From Collinsella tanakaei (GTDB lineage Bacteria > Actinomycetota > Coriobacteriia > Coriobacteriales > Coriobacteriaceae), in assembly GCF_030373545.1 (NCBI RefSeq), contig NZ_JAUDCO010000001.1, positions 248,001 through 312,000 on the forward strand: DNA of 64,000 nucleotides, read 5' to 3'. The notes under the pieces are model-generated. The model made no database searches and was not told where the DNA came from. It was given only the letters and a program-made list of their open reading frames with translations. Below are positions 30,101 through 35,925 of this stretch, piece after piece; the stretch's first letter is position 1; every line of letters starts with the position of its first letter. The translations under genes and the position numbers were made by a program.

Positions 30101-33029
30101 TCGCGACGAGAACAATTCGTGGGCCGCGGGTGACGAGTTCACCTTCACGCTGACCCCTGGTACGGCCACCGACCTCGAGGGCAACCCGGTCGAGGACCTG
30201 ACCGTCCCGATGCCTGCCGATTCCGCGGATGGCATCAAGAAGGTGACGGTCGGTGCCGTCAAGGCCGGCGAGAACGGCGTCGCTCCGATTGACTTTGGCG
30301 AGATCAGCTACGAGCGCACGGGTATCTACACCTACACGGTGCAGGAGACTGGCGCTGACGGCGAGCTCGGTACGGGCGGCTACGCGGACGGCATCACCTA
30401 CGATGGCCGCACCGTAAACATCAGGGTGACCGTGACCGACAATGGCACCGGCGGCTTGGTTGCTGCTGTGGAGAAGACCGACGAGGCTGTTCCCGCCACT
30501 GACGATGTGGCCGCCGTGTCCTTCCAGAACACCTACAACTCCACGTTCGACTACGGCGCCAACGGCCAGGGTGGTATCGACATCACCAAGATGCTTCAGA
30601 ACCGCGATATGACCGAGGGCCAGTTCACCTTCAAGGTGACTGCGGCAGACGAGCTCGCTGCCGGGAAGATCGGTGGTCAGACGGTCGAGTTGAAGTCCGC
30701 TGCGGCTGCCGCCGATACGGCGCAGTCCGTGATCGGCAACCCGTTCGGCAACGTGACGTTCGATCGTGCCGATAGTGGCAAGACGTTCACCTATACCATC
30801 GAAGAGACCGGCACGGCGCCTGATGGCTATACCTACGACTCCGATGTCTTCACGGTTGAGATTACGCCGGACGACAAGGGCGACGGCACCATGAGTGTGA
30901 CCACGGATGTGTCCAGCAAGAATGGCTACAGCCAGACGGTGACCAGCACCGCGGCTGATCCGCAGAAGGCCACCGTGTCCTTCGTCAACACCTACGACGC
31001 GGGCGACGTGACCGTGGGCGCCAATGGCGACGCGACCATCGTTGCCACCAAGACGCTCAAGAACGACGACATCGCTGAGTACGACGGCGAGTTCACGTTC
31101 AAGGTGACGAGTGGCGACACCGAGGTTGCCACCGGCAGTAACAACGCTGACGGCTCCATCACCTTCGACACGATCACCTACACGAGCGAGAACCTCTATG
31201 CGGCCGCCCACGGCGGATCCGATGAGGTCGGCACCGCCTCGCTCGCCACTGAGGGCGATGAGGACGTCTACACCTTCGTGTACAGCGTTTCCGAGGATGA
31301 GCCGACCGCCGATGGCGTCAGCATCACGAACGGTAAGGGCTCCGTGACCATCACGGTGACCGACGATCGTGCCGGCAAGCTTTCCATCGACGTTGATTAC
31401 GGCTCGGACGCCAACGGCCTGGAGTTCGTCAACACGTACGGTACGGGCGAAGCGGCTGAGGTGACGCTCGGCGGTAACAAGACGCTGACCGGTATCGATG
31501 GAGCTGTCGCTCCGGCGCTTGAGAGCGGTATGTTCGAGTTCACCATCACCGGTAAAGACGGCGCTCCGATGCCTGAGACCACGAAGGTTACCAACGAGGG
31601 CTCTGCCATTAGCTTCGGCCCGATCAAGTACACCATGGAGAACGTCTTTGGTACCGATACCGCCGATGAGACGACGGTAACCGAGGATGATGCCGCCGAG
31701 CAGACCGATGAGGCTGTCGAGACCGAGGGTGCCGAGCTTGAGGGCGAGGCCACCGAGGTCGAGACCACGGATGAGGCCGCAACCGAGTCCGAGACCACCG
31801 ACGAGGTCGTTGCCGGCGAGGCCGCACCCGCCGAGGACGAGGGCATCGAGCTCTACACCGCTGGACGCACCAAGACCTTCACCTACACCATCAGCGAGAC
31901 CCATGCTGGCGACACCATCAAGGGCATCACCTACGACGGTAGCTCCAAGACCGTTAAGGTTACGGTGACCGACAACGGTGATGGCACGGTTTCCGCTGCG
32001 GTGACCGCCGACACCGATGCCGACGAGAATATGGACTTCACGTTCGACAACACCTACTCGGTGACGCCCGAGGAGAGCACGCCGACGGGCGAGGGTGCCC
32101 TGACCTTCACCAAGGTTTGGGATCGCCAGGGCGGCTCGCGTGAGCTGGCTGCCGGTGACTTCACCTTCCAGCTGGTGAGCAAAGCCGACCCGGAGACGGT
32201 CTACACCGCCACCAACGACGCTGACGGCAACGTGGCGTTCGAGTCGATCACGTTCGACCGCGCGGGCGACTACACCTACACGCTCAGCGAGGTTGTGCCC
32301 GAGGACGCCACACCGGTCGACGGCGGATACGAGAAGGACGGTGTGCTCTACCTGAACACGTCCTACACGGTGACCGCTCACGTGACCGACAACCACGACG
32401 GCACCCTGAGCGTTGAGTGGACCATGACCGACGCCGACGGCGCCGACGCGACGACGGCCACCTTTGTCAACACGTACTTCGTCGAGGGCACCTCGGTGAC
32501 GTTCGGCGCTGCCAAGGCGCTCGAGGGCCGCGCGGTCAAGGACGGCGAGTTCACGTTTGAGCTGCGCGACGCCGAGGGCAACGTACTCGGCACCGCCACC
32601 AACGACGAGACGGGTCAGATCGTCTTCGCTGATGCGGTTCAGAGCTTCGGCAGCGTGGGCGAGTACGACTTCGTGATCGCCGAGGTTCTGCCCGAGGATG
32701 ACGACGCCACCACCGAGGGTATCCAGAAGGACGGCGTGACCTACGACGAGACCACCTACACGGCTCACGTCGTGGTGAGCGACGACAACAAGGGCAAGCT
32801 GTATGTCTCCGAGCTCACCTACAACGGCGAGGCTGCGCTGCCGACCTTCAAGAACTCCTATGAGGAGCCGAAGGAGCCGGTGACGCCCGAGAAGCCTGCG
32901 AAGCCCGAGGAGAACATCCCGCAGACCGGCGACAACACCATCGCCATGGTCGGTGGATGCGCGCTCGCGGCTATGGCGCTAATCGGCGGCGGCATCTTCC
33001 TGCGCCGTCGCAACAGCGACCAGCAGTAA
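21189..33029 (+). CDS. Giant LPXTG surface adhesin with VWA domain and about 16 pilin-type repeats
   Basis: 3946 codons. Order: basic N-terminus and signal segment (about residues 30-60, VAALVALVATCVVAVSAYA); VWA domain with MIDAS DVSGS from Asp174 and FFTDGQPN around Asp391; a connecting region to about 1000; then about 16 Cna-B-like/streptococcal pilin isopeptide-linkage repeats of 100-130 residues, each ending (F)xNTY and opening with a K-x-L-x-GRD(W/M) block. Two DUF11-like domains (about 2580-2825) and a DUF5979-like domain interrupt the array. An acidic Thr/Glu insertion lies near 3490-3560. The C-terminus has IPQTG (3910-3914), a hydrophobic helix and RRR, a sortase anchor. The start may be ATG 21189 or 21198. 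No sortase gene is in the window. Likely host or mucus adhesion; ligand unknown. Confidence 0.93.
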   Translation: MVEMGRHFKNNATGGGCSERVTTKRLKKPVAALVALVATCVVAVSAYATVPAVRNAVDTVRDNLVAAVTGSNAAQTRAVGDTVENSAVADRDSTNDWNTVLTQDGQVSTQNIGRIWTDKSVFTDSYKFQGSIEDTITKAKGSDFLVGLSALSSTSNLKTVTTTTTPLDIVLVLDVSGSMDDPMGGAYTETYSISTNRSYYVNVDGEWHEVEYSRRQGWYYQTGFGMWAETHYVTPKTSASDSNPDHVQFYTYQTVSKMDSLKSAANQFIDSVNTMNEAIPEGGEQHRIAIVKYADDSYHYTIGNNRGAGGNGEYNYTQVMSDFSTNAADLKDGIDSINAGGATASDYGLTMAQHVFDGGTYEAGRYDDNEGSGTYVGARAEAKKVLIFFTDGQPNHSSGWSDSVAATSVNLAHDMKAAGTTIYTIGVVDGANPDNTTTNLNRYLHGVSSNYKDATATGWWGDADWGSLDLGTRTPAPEGSTEVPQYYYAAEDAAQLDQVFQDITTSIGQDNASGSPIEDVTTEGETNPGNLTFNDELGAYMEVAGNTMQIVYADQTFTSGNRTSQNIEGGVVYTYPFSGTVHANEAYGDRVANLSGLQIKVTHYDDPAKGDLVEAVIPADLIPMRNYEVDTENGTMTVSSTYPVRLFYSVQVKAEAAEQLADPSSAIYTSDYVKNNTNEDGTGVEFYSNLYTNSNGDGFVGDTTATFKPSNGNRFYYFTANTPLYTSNDGSDAQADRSFINGDNTVYYKDTYWVQTDKTVEDPETGEQIPVAEEKTEYIPLSTSDIRDSVKYTASGAYLPPQTHNEDKIDDLYAVKGDDGNPTETAKDTLNPTWTVIQDDNGDNVSVISARMGNNGRLALELPGTLAVSKNVAFGDQYGNTGFDASAYTQKKDYAINITLTGEDNRPVSGTYKAQVKNAQGAVVSNPTNGYFDITFTNGKATQSIKHGETLYIYGLDAGATYEVTETAPGDGFTTAYDDNAKGTIEINKTSSTTVTNTYTLQSTELTGSTDLKVSKTLSNRDWREGDSFTFRIAAGQSTPNAPMPEKTTVTIDSTNKDAGASFGNISYSTPGQYVYIISEVVPTEDALTGVTYSRARYRVLVDVEDNGDGTMTATSTMTQIMDDAGTNVENGPAIETHTAAFTNTYRTSDEGGTANLGGTKRFTDATGATELADWTFDFTLTAVGGYPSDEKPGEPGAGETVYPISAADVPMPADAQGTSKTVTLSGGAQVFNFGEMTYDGNDVDKTYVYAITEVAGDNDKMTYDGDTEYVTVTVTEAQDGNVAVINAIANRNAADVVFENSYTPESAKLAGDTALGGTKTITGRDMVEGESYDFTLEYTDGVDGTTPAEDSWIVLPDADDMTARVTGAQKGDKTAFTFGDITFNHVGVYTFTISENVPTGEDALGGMTYDNHKCTVTVDVTYDKDNNRLVASTDYGTFDNRASNEFVNEYESSFNYGTTTAGGLNVSKTLTGRDMLDGEFSFTITAANVEGNPALTDNKLAEADENFSNGGANDGVANVMSKLRGITFDQDDAGKTFIYTVAETKGDLANVDYDANVYTVEIKVVDDNDGTMHTETTVKNADGEQVGEVATWDDQATEGSTVATVAFKNTYTPDEAELTEGTDTGLKVTKKVTGAPTDADFNFTLVLTGQPEGSKVGGVTEDGEGNMIATTKVDHNFTADEVAAGTTAEALFGTLTFDKAGTYTFDVIENEAQGEGAEDNWPAGWKYDTSTRQYTVVVTDENPAHAEDEGQPLYDGKLHIQSVNPSSRNQTFTNSYDHGTVTIGGDAEEALTVEKTVKGWSTDADFHFTFTPVEEEGVDWSTIEIANGADKTTVTENFADGDTHSAQFGEITFTKPGTYKFNVTEDEAHDETADPAGWTYDDSTQTITVIVSETDADGNYDGKLHATVDGPAKFENTYKAGTATVEGGEANFAGTKMIDGRDWLDSETFGFELTKGDVSERASWDNVTYLPVDAAEDAEPVAFESATATANEKNDKNGTFWFAGTYLFSEPGTYTFNVTEKQHNGDALPEKGAEPVNGMTYDRHVGTITVEVTDNGSGTLQAKVTPGTDDASVEFVNTFEGKPYTFGLEADEMLSGHKTVEDNVGSFQMADDQFTFVMRAQAEANPMPDNLTVETDTNGYKVVSVKNTNTDAQAYTADYSFGSITFDHDDLAGVTDDDNDGKISKAFQYNVYENETDMPAGVSAVNPGCTYTVTITVTEDLATGEITAEGEAVLVNPGDAENDPATLGSLDFVNKYDAGTITGGIQIYKTLSGRNWQQGDTFTFDVTMKADGVAKDDLPEFNFDNLAGTVADYTEADGELSYNITINPSRSATGNSYAFGTGIPTYTHEGTYVYTITERDSTVAGVTKDSSTYVVTVVIEDVEQGGEHVLNRTATIERDGVPYENTGRVDFTNTYTAAGTLDGATVLDVQKTFTGRENNEWTDNDVFTFKLTGSEGAPMPKNDQGDVVDTITLTKNELADGVATGSFGDIAYGNADRGKSYTYTITEVAGNVYGVDYSEAEYKVTVTVNDKATPDGTLVIVSTVEKTKDDNGAAVDPASAANVAAFTNTYKVNDDTKTVDRVDEDVKTDVDGKLVGVGDTLEYTIHWVNDAINETGVAQDATVTVVDKLPAGVTLDQDSIGEGVYDADAGTITWTINAKAAQEGDITYSVTVNDEALQTDELTNTAQVTVGDNNPHQSVETTVHVPQKSVENDREDADAGDLKVGDTLTYTIEYTNDADEPATITVTDPVPAGLTVTQDDIQDGGTLADGTITWVIENVPAGQSGEVHFSGVVNETALAEGANNQATIEVGEDGPVIKTNTVPGTLKTGTMSISKTVQVDEAEGTEIDTKKLFEFTVNLTDTKDNALTGTYAIEGAFDKDGNALTSVTDGTKVYLHHGDSATVKGLPAGTQVKVTETVPDGYTADRAERTGAIIADANTLFAFTNTYSTDPGTVSEGTESAFNLTKQLTGRDENNSWAAGDEFTFTLTPGTATDLEGNPVEDLTVPMPADSADGIKKVTVGAVKAGENGVAPIDFGEISYERTGIYTYTVQETGADGELGTGGYADGITYDGRTVNIRVTVTDNGTGGLVAAVEKTDEAVPATDDVAAVSFQNTYNSTFDYGANGQGGIDITKMLQNRDMTEGQFTFKVTAADELAAGKIGGQTVELKSAAAAADTAQSVIGNPFGNVTFDRADSGKTFTYTIEETGTAPDGYTYDSDVFTVEITPDDKGDGTMSVTTDVSSKNGYSQTVTSTAADPQKATVSFVNTYDAGDVTVGANGDATIVATKTLKNDDIAEYDGEFTFKVTSGDTEVATGSNNADGSITFDTITYTSENLYAAAHGGSDEVGTASLATEGDEDVYTFVYSVSEDEPTADGVSITNGKGSVTITVTDDRAGKLSIDVDYGSDANGLEFVNTYGTGEAAEVTLGGNKTLTGIDGAVAPALESGMFEFTITGKDGAPMPETTKVTNEGSAISFGPIKYTMENVFGTDTADETTVTEDDAAEQTDEAVETEGAELEGEATEVETTDEAATESETTDEVVAGEAAPAEDEGIELYTAGRTKTFTYTISETHAGDTIKGITYDGSSKTVKVTVTDNGDGTVSAAVTADTDADENMDFTFDNTYSVTPEESTPTGEGALTFTKVWDRQGGSRELAAGDFTFQLVSKADPETVYTATNDADGNVAFESITFDRAGDYTYTLSEVVPEDATPVDGGYEKDGVLYLNTSYTVTAHVTDNHDGTLSVEWTMTDADGADATTATFVNTYFVEGTSVTFGAAKALEGRAVKDGEFTFELRDAEGNVLGTATNDETGQIVFADAVQSFGSVGEYDFVIAEVLPEDDDATTEGIQKDGVTYDETTYTAHVVVSDDNKGKLYVSELTYNGEAALPTFKNSYEEPKEPVTPEKPAKPEENIPQTGDNTIAMVGGCALAAMALIGGGIFLRRRNSDQQ

Positions 33030-33032
33030 CGA

Positions 33033-33063
33033 CAGGGGAGGCCGAGCTGCCTCGGCCTCCCTG
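33033..33063 (+). terminator. Hairpin directly after the giant adhesin gene
   Basis: CAGGGGAGGCCGAG pairs with CTCGGCCTCCCTG (one bulge), CTGC loop. No T run, so it is a weak or Rho-assisted terminator or an mRNA-stabilising hairpin. Confidence 0.55.
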
Positions 33064-33125
33064 CCTACGAAAGTAGGTAACCACGGTTGTCGCTGCGGGA
33101 AATCCCGACCTTTCCGCAGAGGCAT

Positions 33126-33172
33126 ATAAAAGACCCGGTCCCTCCATTCCGATTTAGGGGGACCGGGTTGCT
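33126..33172. terminator. Probable bidirectional terminator between convergent genes
   Basis: ACCCGGTCCC (33133-33142) pairs with GGGACCGGGT (33159-33168). Read leftward the stem is followed by CTTTTATAT, so it should stop the leftward membrane-protein transcript. A second perfect 12-bp stem (33188-33199 with 33208-33219) lies next to it. Confidence 0.65.
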
Positions 33173-33235
33173 TTGTATAGATGGGTGACAGCCCGACGCG
33201 GTGCACGGCGTCGGGCTGTTGTGTGGTTGGTGGGG

Positions 33236-33619
33236 TTAACGCAGGAAAACGAACCAGATCAAGAAGGCAACCACCACGACGATGGCCACGAGGGCAAGGA
33301 TCAGGTGGGTGCGGCGCTGCGCCTGCTCACGTCTGATGAAGATGGACTTGCGCGAGGTGGGTGTCTCGATATAGCGCTCAAAGTGCAGGTTTTGGGTGCC
33401 GGGGTTCTGGGAGCGGGGGTGTGCCGGCTGCAAGGGCGCGTGTCCTTGGCGGCCGGCATTTACGGGAGGCAGATAGTCGGGGTCATTGGTGGCGACGCCC
33501 ATGTGACGGCGACCCGAAGTCGCTTGAGGGGGTTGCTGCGGCGACGCCGGGCGCTCGCGATAGGCGGAAGGCGCGGCGTGTGGGGAAGAAGAGCGATGAT
33601 CTTGTAGCTGATCGTCCAT
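33236..33619 (-). CDS. Small tail-anchored membrane protein
   Basis: 127 residues, not recognised. Residues 1-80 are hydrophilic and Pro/Gln/His/Arg-rich and look disordered; a basic patch SRKSIFIRREQAQRR (about 89-103) precedes a single C-terminal membrane helix (about 104-126, LILALVAIVVVVAFLIWFVF). This topology puts the N-terminal part in the cytoplasm with a tail anchor. It is convergent with the adhesin gene. The start lacks a strong ribosome site, so the N-terminus is tentative. Coding status rests on the clear membrane helix and the good ORF. Confidence 0.6.
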   Translation of the reverse strand: MDDQLQDHRSSSPHAAPSAYRERPASPQQPPQATSGRRHMGVATNDPDYLPPVNAGRQGHAPLQPAHPRSQNPGTQNLHFERYIETPTSRKSIFIRREQAQRRTHLILALVAIVVVVAFLIWFVFLR

Positions 33620-33934
33620 GGAACATCCCTGCGTAGAACCCTATATACGACCATTGTACGCAGGGCGATGTACCTGCGAGCGAGATTTAAGGAATGGTGT
33701 ACGCGTAGGGAGTTTGTAAACGAAGTGTCCATAAAGTCAGCTTGGCGTAAGCAGGGGCGTGTCGAGTGATTGGATATCTTAGTCTAATGGACTTAGATTT
33801 GATGATAGTGTGACGCTTAAAAAATCTGTCTAACACGGAATAGAGCCGGTCCGTGCGGGAATAACTACAAGCGACCAAAGAAGTCCTCGCCTCCCAGAAG
33901 GGGAGCGCGGCACGTCACCAAAGGAGTGATAGAT
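33620..33934. other. Upstream region of hsp20
   Basis: AT-rich, with no gene. It contains an inverted repeat TCTAA-N5-TTAGA at 33783-33797 that might bind a heat-shock repressor. It matches neither the CIRCE nor the HspR (HAIR) consensus. Confidence 0.4.
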
Positions 33935-34363
33935 ATGGCAAGCATGGTTCCTTATCGTTCGGTTTTCGGTCTTCGTCCCGCTACGTCGCTGCTCGACGCG
34001 TTTGACGACATGATGGACCTGGCGTCCACCCCGCTTTCGACCAAGGCGTTCCCGATCGATGTCGAGGACACCGGCACCGGCTACGAGATCAAGGCGTATC
34101 TCACCGGCGTGAGCAAGGATGACATCGATGTCGAGCTCAACGAGGGTCGTCTGTCCATCTCCGTCAAGGTTGAGGAGAGGGAAGAGGACAAGGGCAAGAA
34201 CTACCTGCAGAAGGAGTTCACGTCCTACAGCGCGACCCGCGGCGTGTATCTGAAGGACGCGGCGTCCGAGGGCCTGTCCGCGCGCTACGCCGACGGCATC
34301 CTGACCGTCACCGTTCCGAAGATCGTCGAGAAGAAGAACGTTACCAAGATCGCGATTGACTAG
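33935..34363 (+). CDS. Hsp20/alpha-crystallin small heat-shock protein
   Basis: 142-residue ATP-independent holdase that binds unfolding proteins. The alpha-crystallin domain spans about residues 35-135: FPIDVEDTGTGYEIKAYLTGV, then DIDVELNEGRLSISV, and the terminal strand DGILTVTVPK. The final I-A-I resembles the C-terminal IxI anchor. ATG at 33935 has AAAGGAG eight bases upstream; a GTG at 33926 is rejected. It is monocistronic, with a strong terminator. Confidence 0.92.
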   Translation: MASMVPYRSVFGLRPATSLLDAFDDMMDLASTPLSTKAFPIDVEDTGTGYEIKAYLTGVSKDDIDVELNEGRLSISVKVEEREEDKGKNYLQKEFTSYSATRGVYLKDAASEGLSARYADGILTVTVPKIVEKKNVTKIAID

Positions 34364-34387
34364 CTTTACCTGCGTATATGAAGCAAA

Positions 34388-34424
34388 GGAAGGGTCCGGG
34401 GTTTCACCCCGGACCCTTCCTTTT
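34388..34424 (+). terminator. Terminator downstream of hsp20
   Basis: Perfect 15-bp stem (34388-34402 with 34406-34420), three-base loop, TTTT. Confidence 0.93.
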
Positions 34425-34436
34425 GGGTTGGTTGGG

Positions 34437-34467
34437 GGGTTGTTTGGGGACGTGTTCGTTTCAACCC
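34437..34467. repeat. Family B 31-bp repeat
   Basis: GGGTTG...CAACCC unit of 31 bp with inner TTTGGGGACGTGTTCGTTT, starting 13 bp after the hsp20 terminator. Confidence 0.75.
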
Positions 34468-34499
34468 ATTTGGCGCTGCATTTTCGACCCGAATACCAC

Positions 34500-34638
34500 T
34501 ACCCCCGTTTACAGTTCGGTTTTGCGAGGGGTGTCCGAGTACGCCAGCCTTCGGGCTCGCAGAAACCGCAGGTAATGGCTCTGTCTTTTTTCGGGCTACT
34601 CTGAGGGTGACGGCAAAACCGTCCCCTAAACGGGGGTA
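34500..34638. repeat. Family C 139-bp palindromic repeat (copy 1, mismatched arms)
   Basis: TACCCCCG...CGGGGGTA. The left arm is GTTTACAGTTCGG but the right arm is CCGTCCCCTAAAC, so the arms are of different types and pair imperfectly. It carries the core GAAACCGCAGGTA. Confidence 0.88.
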
Positions 34639-34699
34639 TGGTTTTGAGAGCTCCGCTTTAGGGGGTCTGACCGAGGGAACGGCGCGCCTCGTTGCGAAT

Positions 34700-34730
34700 G
34701 GGTTGAAATGAACCTGTCCCCGATTGTCCA
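34700..34730. repeat. Family B repeat, degenerate
   Basis: GGGTTGAAATGAACCTGTCCCC followed by a decayed right end, lying between two family C copies. Confidence 0.6.
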
Positions 34731-34769
34731 GAAATGAACCTGCCTATCATTATCGGCCCGAAATATCAC

Positions 34770-34908
34770 TACCCCCGTTTACGGTTCGGTTTTGCGAGGG
34801 GTGTCCGAGTACGCCAGCCTTCGGGCTCGCAGAAACCGCAGGTAGCGGCGTTGTCATTTTTCAGGCTACTCAGAGGGCGTCCTCAAAACCGAACCGTAAA
34901 CGGGGGTA
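34770..34908. repeat. Family C 139-bp palindromic repeat (copy 2)
   Basis: Exactly 139 bp; arms GTTTACGGTTCGG/CCGAACCGTAAAC are perfectly complementary but differ in sequence from copies 3, 5 and 6. Core GAAACCGCAGGTAG. Confidence 0.92.
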
Positions 34909-34938
34909 CCGCTCCTCAGGGGAGAAGACGGTCAAAAT

Positions 34939-35041
34939 GGGTTGGATGGAACACGTCCCCAATCAACCCAAAATGGGTTGGATGGAACACGTCCCCAATC
35001 AACCCAAAATGGGTTGGAGGGAACACGTCCCCAATCAACCC
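34939..35041. repeat. Three tandem family B repeats
   Basis: Units at 34939-34969, 34975-35005 and 35011-35041, each 31 bp, period 36 bp, nearly identical. The last unit ends 2 bp from the stop codon of the leftward MBL-fold gene. Confidence 0.93.
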
Positions 35042-35043
35042 AT

Positions 35044-35874
35044 TTAGGCGATGGTGATCGGTCGGTTTTGGCCGGCGGCACGAATGTGCAGGTCGGAGCC
35101 ACTCCCGCCGCGTGCGAGCGTGGCGGTGGAACCGAGTTCGTCATCAAGTTCGGCTCCCAGCGCGGCGGCAAAGGAGCGCACCGCCAGGCTGGGGCGGTTG
35201 TTCTCCTGCGAGATATGCATGGCGACAAGCTGCTCGGTGTGCGACCCAACAATGCGCTCGGCGGCTTCGGCTGCCTGGTCGTTGGAGAGGTGCCCCGCAT
35301 CCGAGATGATGCGGTCCTGCAGGTAGCGCGGGTAGGAGCCGGTTCTCAGCATGGGGACGTCGTGGTTGCTCTCGAGCGCGATGACCCGCGCGTCGCTCAA
35401 GGCATCGAGCGCGAAATCGCTCAGGCAGCCCGTGTCGGTCGCGTAGCCTATGGAGTCGCCGCCGCAGTCAAACCGAAAACCGACGGGGTTCACCACGTCG
35501 TGCGAGGTCGCAAAGGTCTGCACGTCGACACCCGCCACTTCAAAGCGCAGGCCGGGTACGAACTCGCAGAAATCGAGCTCGTTCAGGTACGCGCGCGTCT
35601 CGGGTGTGCCGATGCTCGCGTACAGCTCGACGTCAAACGCCCGGCACCACACGCTGATGCCGCTCACGTGGTCGGTGTGCTCGTGGGTGAGCAGCAGGGC
35701 GCGGACGTCATGCTCGTCGAGCCCCAGCTCGTGCATGCGCCGAAGCACCTCGCGCCGCGAAAAGCCGTTGTCGATCATGATGAGGCCCTGCGGTCCCTCG
35801 ATCAGCGCGCAGTTGCCCTTCGATCCGCTGCCCAGCACGTGCAGGCGCAGGGCGTATCCGTTGTGTTCCGACAA
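35044..35874 (-). CDS. MBL-fold metallohydrolase (YycJ/WalJ-like)
   Basis: 276-residue cytoplasmic metallo-beta-lactamase-fold hydrolase. Motifs: N-terminal LGSGSKGN near residues 15-22, metal-binding THEHTDH near 62-68, further ligands in SHDV and DAGHLSN. YycJ-type relatives are linked to cell-wall control or DNA-end processing; the substrate is not predictable. TTG at 35874, with GGGAG upstream, is my preferred start; the reading frame continues upstream across the divergent tilS start and is probably not translated there. It is divergent from tilS, with about 50 bp between starts. Confidence 0.85.
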   Translation of the reverse strand: MSEHNGYALRLHVLGSGSKGNCALIEGPQGLIMIDNGFSRREVLRRMHELGLDEHDVRALLLTHEHTDHVSGISVWCRAFDVELYASIGTPETRAYLNELDFCEFVPGLRFEVAGVDVQTFATSHDVVNPVGFRFDCGGDSIGYATDTGCLSDFALDALSDARVIALESNHDVPMLRTGSYPRYLQDRIISDAGHLSNDQAAEAAERIVGSHTEQLVAMHISQENNRPSLAVRSFAAALGAELDDELGSTATLARGGSGSDLHIRAAGQNRPITIA

Positions 35875-35925
35875 ACCTACCGGCTCCCTAATGGCTACAA
35901 TGAAACGGTTCCCAAGGAGGTCAAG

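Noticed and set aside
21657-32768. Two very long minus-strand open frames (about 2012 and 1638 codons) across the adhesin gene
   Set aside because: They are antisense shadows of the biased, repetitive adhesin codons, with no ribosome sites and no recognisable domains.
33783-33797. CIRCE or HspR operator upstream of hsp20
   Set aside because: The short TCTAA-N5-TTAGA dyad does not match TTAGCACTC-N9-GAGTGCTAA or the HAIR consensus.
34939-35041. Possible CRISPR array (three regular repeats, 36-bp period)
   Set aside because: The spacers would be only 5 bp and identical in kind, no cas genes are present, and the unit occurs singly elsewhere. It is a tandem family B array.
34942-35925. A 328-codon N-terminal extension in frame with tilS
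   Set aside because: It runs antisense through the MBL-fold gene and through family B repeats; TilS itself starts at 35926 with a strong ribosome site.
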